From Haemophilus paraphrohaemolyticus (GTDB lineage: Bacteria; Pseudomonadota; Gammaproteobacteria; Enterobacterales; Pasteurellaceae): a stretch of DNA of 64,000 nucleotides. Positions 46,499 to 54,417 of the stretch are shown one piece after another. Both the position numbers and the translations under genes were made by a program. The DNA lies in contig NZ_MUXX01000002.1 of assembly GCF_002015045.1 (NCBI RefSeq), forward strand, positions 161,258-225,257, given 5' to 3'. Below the pieces are notes generated by a model. It searched no databases. It saw only the letters and a program-made list of their open reading frames with translations, and was not told where the DNA came from. Every line of letters begins with the position of its first letter. Position 1 is the stretch's first letter.

Positions 46499-46555
46499 TA
46501 TAATTTACTTTCAGTTGTCGAAAGATAACCAATTTGTTTTTATTATCACAACTGA
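46499..46555 (+). promoter_or_regulatory. uraA promoter and leader hairpin
   Basis: A perfect -10 box TATAAT (46499-46504) predicts a start near 46511. The transcript would begin with TCAGTTGT (46511-46518), which pairs with ACAACTGA (46548-46555) just before the uraA start codon (46566). This could affect translation; regulation by pyrimidines is only a guess. Confidence 0.5.
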
Positions 46556-46565
46556 GAAAACTTCC

Positions 46566-47798
46566 ATGAACAATCAAACCATTAGCAGACCGAAACAAGC
46601 CTTTGTAGGCTTACAAATGCTCTTTGTTGCTTTCGGTGCTTTAGTGTTAGTTCCACTTATCACGGGGCTAGATCCAAATACCGCACTACTTACTGCAGGT
46701 ATCGGCACTCTCCTTTTCCAACTCTGTACCAAACGTCAAGTACCTATTTTCCTCGCCTCCTCTTTCGCTTTTATTGCGCCAATTCAGTATGGTGTGCAAG
46801 AATGGGGAATTGCAGTCACTATGGGCGGTTTAGCGTGTACGGGCCTGGTTTACCTCTGTTTAAGTACCCTTGTAAAATGGAAAGGTGCACAAATTATGGA
46901 CAGAATTTTCCCGCCTGTGGTTGTTGGCCCAGTGATTATCATCATTGGTTTAGGCTTAGCACCTGTGGCAGTTGATATGGCATTAGGCAAAAATACGAAT
47001 GGTGCGATTTCACAAGACACTGCAATGTTTGTTTCAATGGTCACCTTAATTACCACTGTGATTGTTGCCGTCTTCGCCAAAGGCTTGATGAAGCTCGTGC
47101 CGATTATGTTTGGTATCGTTGTGGGTTATCTACTATCCCTCTTCTTAGGCATTGTAGATTTCACGCCAGTGCAAAATGCATCTTGGTTTGATTTACCTAC
47201 AATCACAACGCCAGAGTTCCGTTTGGATGCGATTTTATACTTGCTTCCCATTGCTATCGCACCAGCAGTTGAACACGTGGGCGGGATTATGGCAATCAGC
47301 TCTGTAACAGGTAAAGACTTCCTGAAAAAACCAGGCTTACACCGTACCTTATTGGGCGATGGTATCGCAACCTCTACAGCATCAATGATCGGTGGTCCAC
47401 CAAATACAACCTATGCTGAAGTAACTGGCGCGGTAATGCTTACCAAAAACTTCAACCCAACCATTATGACTTGGGCAGCTTGTTGGGCTATTGCTATTTC
47501 ATTCTGCGGAAAAGTGGGTGCATTCTTGCAAACCATTCCAGGTGTAGTAATGGGCGGTATTATGATGCTTGTCTTCGGCTCAATCGCTGCAGTAGGGATG
47601 AGTACGCTTATCAAAGCGAAAGTAGATATGGGTGAAGCACGCAACCTTGTAATTGTTTCCGTCGTAATGACCTTTGGTATTGGTGGTATGCTTATCAATG
47701 TAGGCGAATTTTCACTTAAAGGCATCAGCCTTTGTGCAATTGCTGCAATTCTGATGAATTTAGTTTTACCAAAAGCATCAGGGCAAATGTCAGAATAA
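46566..47798 (+). CDS. uraA: Uracil permease UraA
   Basis: NCS2-family uracil:H+ symporter (410 residues, 14 segments). The conserved LLPIAIAPAVEHVGGIMAIS and GDGIATSTASMIGGPPNTTY contain the substrate-binding Glu and the NCS2 signature. I use ATG 46566 (MNNQTISRPKQAFVGLQML); an upstream extension to 46515 would begin inside the leader hairpin. No upp is adjacent. An 82-bp palindrome follows, then the truncated phage transposase gene. Confidence 0.94.
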   Translation: MNNQTISRPKQAFVGLQMLFVAFGALVLVPLITGLDPNTALLTAGIGTLLFQLCTKRQVPIFLASSFAFIAPIQYGVQEWGIAVTMGGLACTGLVYLCLSTLVKWKGAQIMDRIFPPVVVGPVIIIIGLGLAPVAVDMALGKNTNGAISQDTAMFVSMVTLITTVIVAVFAKGLMKLVPIMFGIVVGYLLSLFLGIVDFTPVQNASWFDLPTITTPEFRLDAILYLLPIAIAPAVEHVGGIMAISSVTGKDFLKKPGLHRTLLGDGIATSTASMIGGPPNTTYAEVTGAVMLTKNFNPTIMTWAACWAIAISFCGKVGAFLQTIPGVVMGGIMMLVFGSIAAVGMSTLIKAKVDMGEARNLVIVSVVMTFGIGGMLINVGEFSLKGISLCAIAAILMNLVLPKASGQMSE

Positions 47799-47811
47799 TT
47801 TATTCAAAAAA

Positions 47812-47893
47812 TGTAGGATAAATAGTTGGTAAAAAATTAGATTTTTCCTTATTAATCAAGGTTTTAACTCATTTTTACCAACTTTTTCCTACA
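47812..47893. repeat. 82-bp imperfect palindrome with TGTAGGA ends
   Basis: The left end TGTAGGATAAATAGTTGGTA and the inverted right end TGTAGGAAAAAGTTGGTAAA match closely (two single-base differences in spacing). The palindrome lies exactly between uraA and the broken end of the phage muA gene. It could be a miniature element, a phage end scar or the uraA terminator (its right arm is T-rich). Confidence 0.6.
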
Positions 47894-47899
47894 TACTCA

Positions 47900-48661
47900 T
47901 TATTGGCCTTCACGACGGAACACTTCTTCAGTTTTTGGTACGTCTCGTTCCATTTTGCGTTTCAGTGAAGAACGAGAGGGAATTCGCCAACCGTTGTACT
48001 GCGCGGCTTGTTTTAATACCTCATAGCTGTGCGCCAGTGAGGGTTTTTCACGACTGTAGTAGAAATTTTTGAAGAACTGCCAAGCATCTTCATCTATTTC
48101 CGCCACATTTTTGCTACTCTTGCCGCTGTTGTTGAGCATCAAGGGCAGCCAATCTTGCCGTGGGGCGTCTTTGACCCGATACCACCAATTTTTTAAAGAA
48201 CCAACTGAGAGTAATTTCTCGTTATTTTTCAGCCGTTCAGCATTTTCTTTACCACAGATGAGCTGGAAGGCATCTAACACGTTCACACCACTTTCCACTA
48301 AATTTGCTACTGCAAACATCGTGCCAAGTTTGATTTTGGCTTGCTCTTGGGCTTTTGCACTTGCTTCGTCCCATAACTGCCAGATTTCATTGCTTGCAAG
48401 CGGGCGAGTTTCTTCGATTTTTTGCAATTCCACCGCGGTTTGGGCTGGGGTGGTTTTGAGGAGTAGTTCGTTTTGTATCTCTATTGGCAAACTCGCCAAT
48501 TCATATTCCAACCCACCGCCACGACCTTGCCGTTTTTGGGATTTCCAGTTATTTTTCTTAGCTTGATAAATAATTGCTTGCACCGAATTAGGTAAATTCG
48601 TTAAACTCATATTTAACAGTTCTTTTGCGGAATAGTGTGTTTTTAAGTTGTTGGCTTCCAT
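47900..48661 (-). pseudogene. Truncated Mu-like transposase MuA (N-terminal part)
   Basis: 253 residues corresponding to the N-terminal DNA-binding region of Mu transposase, which binds the phage ends and enhancer. KTHYSAKELLNMSLTNLP and WKSQKRQGRGGGLEYELASL are the first winged-helix pattern; GSLKNWWYRVKDAPRQDWLP and SSLKRKMERDV belong to the second DNA-binding domain. Intact MuA-type proteins have about 660 residues; the catalytic DDE domain and C-terminal MuB-interacting domain are missing. The similarity stops at FRREG, a few codons before the stop and next to the 82-bp palindrome. It cannot transpose. Confidence 0.85.
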
Positions 48662-48673
48662 AAACCACCTCTT

Positions 48674-48940
48674 TTAAACTTTTTCAGCAAATTTTTTTAA
48701 ATTGCGTTTAGCGTATCGTTCAGCCCAGATCTCTTCAGGTTCAACACCGATGGCATCAGCAATAATGCGTTCGCCTTTCTTCCAAGGTCGGTCAAGAGCA
48801 TTTTTTAACGTGCTTGCTTGACTATAACCGTGCTGAAGAGAGAGTTGTCTGAGCGACCACCCAGCTTTATGCAGAGCAGCGATAATGTCGGCTCTATGCC
48901 AATCATTCGCTGTTTTTTTAGTTTCTGTTAATGTACTCAT
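48674..48940 (-). CDS. ner: Mu-like Ner DNA-binding protein
   Basis: 88-residue helix-turn-helix protein of the Ner family, which in Mu-type phages turns down early transcription. It shows WHRADIIAALHKAGWSLRQL and SLQHGYSQASTLKNAL with WPKGERIIADA-type end (here DRPWKKGERIIADAIGV). Intact. It starts the leftward early unit, followed by the truncated muA 12 bp downstream. Without muA function it may be inert or could still bind host DNA. Confidence 0.88.
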   Translation of the reverse strand: MSTLTETKKTANDWHRADIIAALHKAGWSLRQLSLQHGYSQASTLKNALDRPWKKGERIIADAIGVEPEEIWAERYAKRNLKKFAEKV

Positions 48941-49007
48941 TGGATAACCTCATTGACTTAACGCAAGAGATAATAAACTCTTTAAGTAATCATTTCAACT
49001 TTAAAAA

Positions 49008-49137
49008 TAACTTTTTAAAGTTACTTGATTGAATTTTAACCGTTACTTTTATACTGTTATATGCAAGTTATTGATTTATATAGCTATTAAAGTAACTTTA
49101 AAAAGTTGAAAAACTTTTACGGTGTTTTTTAAAGTTA
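49008..49137. promoter_or_regulatory. Phage operator region between ner and the repressor gene
   Basis: Palindromes TAACTTT-TT-AAAGTTA (49008-49023) and AACTTT-AA-AAAGTT (49094-49107) and a half-site TTAAAGTTA (about 49129-49137) recur within 130 bp. Spacing and location fit repressor/Ner operators over divergent early promoters; TATACT (about 49049) may be a -10 element. No other feature lies in the 223-bp gap. Confidence 0.7.
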
Positions 49138-49163
49138 TGAAGATTAAGTTTAAAAATACTTCT

Positions 49164-49865
49164 ATGATTGGAAGTAGGATCAGAGAACAGAGAGAAAGTG
49201 TCGGATTGACCAGAAATGAACTCGCTGACACACTTGGCGTGTCTCTTTCAACAATGCAACTATGGGAAAATGACGAAAGAGAGCCACAAGCCTCTATGAT
49301 CATCACAATAGCGAAAGAATTACGCACAACGCCTAACTACCTATTAACAGGCGAAAAAGTCAGAGAAGAGAAAACAACAGAAAAACCAACAGGAAGCCTT
49401 GTCAGCCGTGCGTTTGAGAGAATGCAAGAGTTACTAGATGATGGCGTGAGTATGGTGGACTGTTATAGCTCTATCAACGTTTCAGCAGGCTTTGGCAGCT
49501 TTAACGAAGGGGTGACAGAAGCCGACGGGCAAGAGCCTTATTCAGACAGCCTATTATCCAGTTTGGGCGTAAAAGCCGAAAAATGTGCCGTATTTTGGGC
49601 AAACGGTAATTCAATGCTACCCACCATCAACGACGGCGACCAGATGTTGGTAGATTTTAGCCGCAAAGAAATTCAAGGCGACCGCATTTACCTTGTTCAA
49701 AACGGCGAAAGCGTGTGGGTAAAACGTGTGAAAATGGAATGGGACGGCATTTCGCTTATCAGCGATAACAAAGAGGAATACCCGCCAATCAGCATTACAG
49801 GCGAAAATGCTCAAAACCTACAAATCATCGGGCAAGTAGTGCATATCGGGCATAGCCTGATTTAA
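49164..49865 (+). CDS. Mu-like phage repressor (HTH plus S24 LexA-like domain)
   Basis: Cro/CI-type helix-turn-helix (MIGSRIREQRESVGLTRNEL, then LGVSLSTMQLWENDERE) and a C-terminal S24 peptidase domain with a Ser in GNSMLPTI and a Lys in VWVKRVKME, the dyad for self-cleavage after DNA damage. Intact at 233 residues from 49164; earlier in-frame starts at 49122 and 49137 overlap the operator and lack ribosome sites, so the start is unsure. It is divergent from ner, the usual order at the control end of FluMu-type phages. A terminator follows. Confidence 0.85.
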   Translation: MIGSRIREQRESVGLTRNELADTLGVSLSTMQLWENDEREPQASMIITIAKELRTTPNYLLTGEKVREEKTTEKPTGSLVSRAFERMQELLDDGVSMVDCYSSINVSAGFGSFNEGVTEADGQEPYSDSLLSSLGVKAEKCAVFWANGNSMLPTINDGDQMLVDFSRKEIQGDRIYLVQNGESVWVKRVKMEWDGISLISDNKEEYPPISITGENAQNLQIIGQVVHIGHSLI

Positions 49866-49871
49866 AGATTT

Positions 49872-49900
49872 AAACGCCATTTAAACGGGCGTTTTCTTTT
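49872..49900 (+). terminator. Repressor gene terminator
   Basis: Stem AAACGCC / GGCGTTT (49872-49878, 49888-49894) followed by TCTTTTTT. Confidence 0.85.
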
Positions 49901-49904
49901 TTGT

Positions 49905-50106
49905 TTAAATTCTTAGTTTTTCTGGTTCATTTTGACTTAACCAACCAAAGATGTGATTTTTTCTTAGTTTTCTTTCCCTAAGAATAAAAAAAGGGGCAAT
50001 GCACCGCAAAGCCCCTGTTTTCAATAATTCCCGCCCATTTAATCCCGTTTTTTCCCGCCAAATCCCATATTCTTTTTGTTTCTTGGTTTTGGTGGTTTTT
50101 AACACT
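49905..50106. other. Unassigned 200-bp stretch between phage remnant and macA
   Basis: On the minus strand two short overlapping frames are open: one of 42 codons starting at 50106 (MSVKNHQNQ) and one of 66 codons. Neither matches a family I recognise, and only one at most could be real. A phage attachment end would be expected here, but I see no Mu-type TGTA terminus. A GGGGCAATGCACCGCAAAGCCCC hairpin lies at about 49993-50015. Confidence 0.4.
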
Positions 50107-50110
50107 CATT

Positions 50111-51271
50111 CTAAAACATCCTTCTCTTCGGTTCAAAACCAACTTTTTCTTGTCCAGAGCGTTGTGTGACAATCACTTGCTCCCCTTCCTCAAGCCCTGA
50201 CAGAATTTCTGTATATTGGCTATCTTTTAAACCTGTTTGTACTGTTTTTTCTTCCACTTTATTATTTTTCAGCACTTGCACAACCGTTTTATCGCCTTGT
50301 TTTTTCAATGTGGAAGTTGGCACAGCAAGCACATTCTCACGTTTGGCAATATTGATTTGCCCTTGTACCGTCATACCAATTCGCAATCTATTTTCGGCAT
50401 TATCTACAAGCGAATTAGCATAATAATAAACCGCCTCGGTATTTCCTGATTCTTCGGTGTAATTGTTGTCAGTTAATGTTGTTAAAGCAGGATCAACGGT
50501 ATCAATCTTACTCTCATAAGGATGGTTTGGTTCAGCCAATGTGGTAAAGCGGATCGATTGCCCTGCTTGTACTTGTGCAATATCGCCTTCTGAAACTTCC
50601 AGCTTAATCAACATTTTAGACAAATCAGCTACTTGTACAATCGTTGGTGAAGTTTGGTTTGAGTTTACCGTTTGTCCAATCGAGACGGGCACAGACACAA
50701 TCACCCCATCCATTGGGGAAAGGATTTGGGTGTAATTTAAATTCGTTTTTGCATCATTTACCGAAATTTGGGCTGATTTAATTTGCGATTTTGCTTCGTC
50801 CACGCTGGCTTTAGCAGAGGCAAGCGTATTTTTTGCGGTTTCTAACTCAGAAAGTGAGGTGCTGTTCGTTTTGTAGAGCTGGTTTAAACGGTTGTAATTC
50901 GATTGTGCGACATCAAGCGCCACTTGTGCCGATTTCAATTTCGCTTGATAAGAGGCTAGATTTGCTTCCGCCGCGCTTAAGCTGTTACTTTGGTTACTAG
51001 CATCAATTTCTGCAATCAAATCTCCTTTTTTAACCGCTTGTCCGAGTTTGACGTTGAGAGAAATGATTTTACCAGACACCTGAGCGCCTACTTCGGTGCG
51101 TTGGCTTGCTCGCACTGAGCCTGTTGCTAGAACGCTTTTATCAAGCGCCATTTTAGTTACAGGTTCGGTGATGTAGTAAATTTGCTCAGCATTATTGCTG
51201 CTTTTTATATAAAAATAACTCGCTATCCCAATTAACAGTAGCGAGCCTAACATAATAAATTTTAATTTCAT
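50111..51271 (-). CDS. macA: Membrane fusion protein of MacA type
   Basis: Periplasmic adaptor (386 residues) of a tripartite efflux pump. N-terminal membrane anchor (residues 5-22), lipoyl half-motifs (VGAQVSGKIISLNVKLGQAV and SPMDGVIVSVPVSIGQTVN), a long helical hairpin (about 95-165), and beta-barrel end. The pattern fits MacA, which works with the ABC permease MacB and TolC. macB should follow at once on the minus strand, but the phage remnant region lies there instead and no macB is in the window. The adaptor therefore lacks its usual partner here. Confidence 0.87.
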   Translation of the reverse strand: MKLKFIMLGSLLLIGIASYFYIKSSNNAEQIYYITEPVTKMALDKSVLATGSVRASQRTEVGAQVSGKIISLNVKLGQAVKKGDLIAEIDASNQSNSLSAAEANLASYQAKLKSAQVALDVAQSNYNRLNQLYKTNSTSLSELETAKNTLASAKASVDEAKSQIKSAQISVNDAKTNLNYTQILSPMDGVIVSVPVSIGQTVNSNQTSPTIVQVADLSKMLIKLEVSEGDIAQVQAGQSIRFTTLAEPNHPYESKIDTVDPALTTLTDNNYTEESGNTEAVYYYANSLVDNAENRLRIGMTVQGQINIAKRENVLAVPTSTLKKQGDKTVVQVLKNNKVEEKTVQTGLKDSQYTEILSGLEEGEQVIVTQRSGQEKVGFEPKRRMF

Positions 51272-51350
51272 TCAATATCCAAATGGTGATTAACAAGCGA
51301 TAATAATTGACTTATTTTTTGCTGATTGGTTCAGAAAATGAATGCTTGTT

Positions 51351-52163
51351 TTATAAATCAAACACTTCCTGAATATATCTAGCCACCGCTTCATCTTTAT
51401 TAAGCCCAATCACTTCATTATAGGGTAAAGCTTTTTTCAAACGTGGGTCAGCATTGCCCATCACACAGCCTTTGCCTGCTTGTTTAAGCATTTCAAAATC
51501 GTTCATTCCATCGCCAAAAACAAGGCAATCTTTGAGCGTGTAGCCTCGGCGTTCGGCAAGTTCTTCTAAGGCGTTAGCTTTGGAAACACCTTTGTTCATC
51601 ACTTCTAAACATTGTGGCGTGGAGTAGACCATATAAACTTGATCACCATATTGAGCTTGGATTTTTTGCTCAATGGGCAAAAGGTCTGCTAATTCTTTGC
51701 CGATGAAAAAAACTTTTTCTGTTTGCTTGCCGTGATGATGTTTAAAATCGACCACTTGATAGGTAAAACCCGAATCTTTGTGGAATTTGCGTAGCGATTC
51801 TAAATCAATGTTGATAAACCACTCATCACCTTGATAAGTGTTTAAACAAATGTGTGAGGAGTCAAATTCTACTTGCATAAGCTCAACGGCAAGCTCTTCA
51901 GGTAAGTGATGGTTTAAGACACATTCACCCGAAAGAAAATTCGCTCGTGCACCATTTGAGGTGACTAACATCGCTTCATCCACATTCACTTTACGAATAA
52001 TATATTTTACATCTGGTAAGCTGCGACCCGTAGCGATATAAATATCAATACCTTTTTTGGCAAGTTGGCTGAGGGTTTCAATCGTAAAATCACCGATTTT
52101 ATGCTCGGCATTTAGCAGTGTGCCATCTAAATCTGAAATAATGGCTTTGTAGGGATATGTCAT
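51351..52163 (-). CDS. Cof-type HAD-IIB phosphatase
   Basis: 270-residue haloacid-dehalogenase phosphatase, subfamily IIB (Cof/YigL-like), acting on small phospho-metabolites such as sugar phosphates or pyridoxal phosphate. Motif I DLDGTLL at residues 11-17, motif II TGRS, motif III Lys (MNKGVSKANALE) and motif IV FGDGMNDFEML are intact; the cap domain lies between. Closest in feel to YigL. It is monocistronic, transcribed away from the leu region. Confidence 0.9.
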   Translation of the reverse strand: MTYPYKAIISDLDGTLLNAEHKIGDFTIETLSQLAKKGIDIYIATGRSLPDVKYIIRKVNVDEAMLVTSNGARANFLSGECVLNHHLPEELAVELMQVEFDSSHICLNTYQGDEWFINIDLESLRKFHKDSGFTYQVVDFKHHHGKQTEKVFFIGKELADLLPIEQKIQAQYGDQVYMVYSTPQCLEVMNKGVSKANALEELAERRGYTLKDCLVFGDGMNDFEMLKQAGKGCVMGNADPRLKKALPYNEVIGLNKDEAVARYIQEVFDL

Positions 52164-52448
52164 TTTCTTTACCTTTTGACAAAAATTTACGATAGGCTAT
52201 CAAAATTCATCTACTCTCGCAAAGCAAATAGCGATTTCTTATAGAATAGATCAAAAAGTGATTTCTTTTCTTCATAAAGTAATTATAAAGATAAAAAATC
52301 CTCTATTTACAAATCTAGTTTGCGTTTATATAGTAATCCTTGAATATTTACTATATTTATATCTAACATGCATTTATTTTTTAGTTTTTTATTCTATACA
52401 CTGATTTAAAAATATAAGATAATCGTTTGCTTTAAGTGAAAAATGCTA
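52164..52448. other. AT-rich intergenic region upstream of the leu promoter
   Basis: No coding frame of note. Very A/T-rich with runs such as TTTATATAGTAATCC. It should hold the promoter of the divergent HAD gene near 52170-52210 and may hold Lrp-type binding sites, but I see no defined motif. Confidence 0.5.
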
Positions 52449-52476
52449 TTGACATAGATTTTTTTACCGCTATGAT
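52449..52476 (+). promoter_or_regulatory. Strong sigma-70 promoter of leuL-leuA
   Basis: TTGACA (52449-52454), 16-bp spacer, TATGAT (52471-52476). Predicted start near 52483, 43 bp before the leader peptide. Confidence 0.85.
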
Positions 52477-52525
52477 AAGCCACATCAACCAAATAATAAT
52501 GCAAACATAAACACACACAACACAC

Positions 52526-52582
52526 ATGGAAAAACTACTTTCACTCCGATTATCCCTGTTATCGCATTCCTTGCGAGGCTAA
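52526..52582 (+). CDS. leuL: Leucine operon leader peptide
   Basis: 18-codon open frame MEKLLSLRLSLLSHSLRG with seven leucine codons (CTA, CTT, CTC, TTA, CTG, TTA, TTG). It lies between a strong promoter and an intrinsic terminator, ahead of leuA, which is the classical layout for leucine attenuation. When charged tRNA-Leu is scarce the ribosome stalls here and the terminator should not form. Seen directly; the mechanism follows from known leu leaders. Confidence 0.9.
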   Translation: MEKLLSLRLSLLSHSLRG

Positions 52583-52621
52583 AGGTTATCTGAAGGAAGT
52601 CAGTTCACTATCCAAACTTTG

Positions 52622-52654
52622 CCCGCATATCCTCCGATTATGCGGGTCTTTTTT
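52622..52654 (+). terminator. Leucine attenuator terminator
   Basis: Stem CCCGCATA (52622-52629) / TATGCGGG (52639-52646), then TCTTTTTTT, 40 bp after the leuL stop and 41 bp before leuA. Confidence 0.9.
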
Positions 52655-52694
52655 TATCTAGAATACTTAAACGCAAGTTTAATAAGGAATGTTT

Positions 52695-54245
52695 ATGGCA
52701 AACAATAACGTAATTATTTTCGATACTACCCTTCGTGATGGCGAACAAGCACTGAAAGCAAGCTTAACGGTAAAAGAGAAATTGCAAATCGCATTGGCGT
52801 TAGAGCGTTTAGGCGTGGATGTGATGGAAGTCGGCTTCCCCGTTTCTTCCGCGGGCGATTTTGACTCTGTAAAAACCATTGCACAAAACATCAAAAACAG
52901 CCGTGTTTGCGCCCTTTCTCGAGCGGTAGATAAAGATATTGATGTGGCAGCAGAAGCGTTAAAGATGGCAGAAGCTTTTCGTATTCACACTTTTATTGCA
53001 ACTTCTGCCTTACACGTGGAAGCAAAATTAAAACGTTCGTTTGAAGATGTCGTAGAAATGGCTGTTCATGCAGTAAAACGTGCAAGAGGTTACACTGACG
53101 ATGTCGAATTTTCTTGTGAAGATGCAGGGCGTACGGGAATTGATAATATCTGCCGTATTGTTGAAGCTGCAATTAAAGCTGGAGCAACAACGGTAAATAT
53201 CCCAGACACAGTGGGCTACTGCTTACCAACCCAATACGGCAGCATTATCGCTGATGTGGTAAACCGCGTGCCAAATATCGATAAAGCAGTAATTTCGGTG
53301 CACTGTCATAACGATTTAGGGATGGCAACCGCAAACTCTTTAACTGCGGTGTTAAACGGTGCACGCCAAATTGAGTGTACCATCAACGGCATCGGAGAAC
53401 GCGCAGGCAACACTGCGCTTGAAGAAGTGGTAATGGCAATTAAAACCCGTCAATATATGTTCAACGGCTTGGACACTCGCATTAACACTCAAGAAATTCA
53501 TCGTGTAAGCCAAATGGTAAGCCAGCTTTGTAATATGCCAATTCAGCCGAACAAAGCAATTGTGGGCAGTAATGCGTTTGCACATTCATCCGGCATTCAC
53601 CAAGATGGTATGGTGAAAAACAAAAATACTTACGAAATTATGTCGCCAGAAACCATCGGCTTGAAAAAAGAGAAGTTAAATTTAACTGCTCGTTCAGGTC
53701 GTGCTGCAGTGCGTAACCATATGGCAGAAATGGGTTACCAAGATAGCGATTATGATTTAGACAAACTTTACACTGCATTCCTTGAGCTTGCCGATAAAAA
53801 AGGTCAAGTGTTTGATTACGACTTAGAAGCTCTTGCATTCATTGATATGCGTTCTGGCGATGAAGATCGCTTGAAATTAGATGTGATTACTTCGCAAACC
53901 ATCAGCACCTTGCCAGCCTCTGCATTCGTTCAGGTAGAATTAGATGGCGAAAAATTAAGCCAAGTATCAAATGGCGGTAACGGTCCTGTGGATGCAGTAT
54001 TCAATGCAATCTTAAACATCACAGGCTTAGATCTAAAAATGTCGCACTACAACCTTACTGCGAAAGGCGAAGGCGCAGAAGCGTTAGGGCAGGTTGATAT
54101 TGTGGTGGAACACGAGGGGCGTAAATTCCATGGCGTTGGCTTAGCGACAGACATTGTGGAATCTTCGGCTCGTGCGTTAATTCACGCCATCAACGCAATT
54201 TATCGCGCACATAAAGTGGCACATTTGAAGGCTAAAAGAGCCTAA
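52695..54245 (+). CDS. leuA: 2-isopropylmalate synthase
   Basis: First committed enzyme of leucine synthesis: condenses acetyl-CoA with 2-oxoisovalerate. At 516 residues it has the catalytic TIM barrel ([50 protein letters not shown]) and the C-terminal LeuA allosteric domain for leucine feedback (from about 390). I take ATG 52695, 6 nt after AAGGA; ATG 52689 is too close. leuB, leuC and leuD are not adjacent, so leuA stands alone behind its own attenuator. A terminator follows. Confidence 0.97.
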   Translation: MANNNVIIFDTTLRDGEQALKASLTVKEKLQIALALERLGVDVMEVGFPVSSAGDFDSVKTIAQNIKNSRVCALSRAVDKDIDVAAEALKMAEAFRIHTFIATSALHVEAKLKRSFEDVVEMAVHAVKRARGYTDDVEFSCEDAGRTGIDNICRIVEAAIKAGATTVNIPDTVGYCLPTQYGSIIADVVNRVPNIDKAVISVHCHNDLGMATANSLTAVLNGARQIECTINGIGERAGNTALEEVVMAIKTRQYMFNGLDTRINTQEIHRVSQMVSQLCNMPIQPNKAIVGSNAFAHSSGIHQDGMVKNKNTYEIMSPETIGLKKEKLNLTARSGRAAVRNHMAEMGYQDSDYDLDKLYTAFLELADKKGQVFDYDLEALAFIDMRSGDEDRLKLDVITSQTISTLPASAFVQVELDGEKLSQVSNGGNGPVDAVFNAILNITGLDLKMSHYNLTAKGEGAEALGQVDIVVEHEGRKFHGVGLATDIVESSARALIHAINAIYRAHKVAHLKAKRA

Positions 54246-54270
54246 TTAACATTTTACGCACTTAAAAAAC

Positions 54271-54303
54271 GGGATTGTTACAATTAACAATCCCATTTTA
54301 TTT
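54271..54303 (+). terminator. leuA terminator
   Basis: Perfect 10-bp stem GGGATTGTTA / TAACAATCCC with CAAT loop, then ATTTTATTTT. Confidence 0.9.
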
Positions 54304-54417
54304 TGTAAATTTATTATTACACTGAAAAACTATTTTTACTTTTTAGCAAAAAAAGAGTAGCAAAATCTCTATTTTTCGCTACAATCAAACCGTTCATTTT
54401 TATTGACAGGTGATTGT

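Noticed and set aside
48069..48566. Open frame of 165 codons opposite the truncated muA
   Set aside because: Shadow of the phage gene; Ser/Leu/Phe-rich low-information translation.
49866..50110. A Mu-type attachment end next to macA
   Set aside because: No TGTA/TACA terminus with repeated end sites could be found in this stretch.
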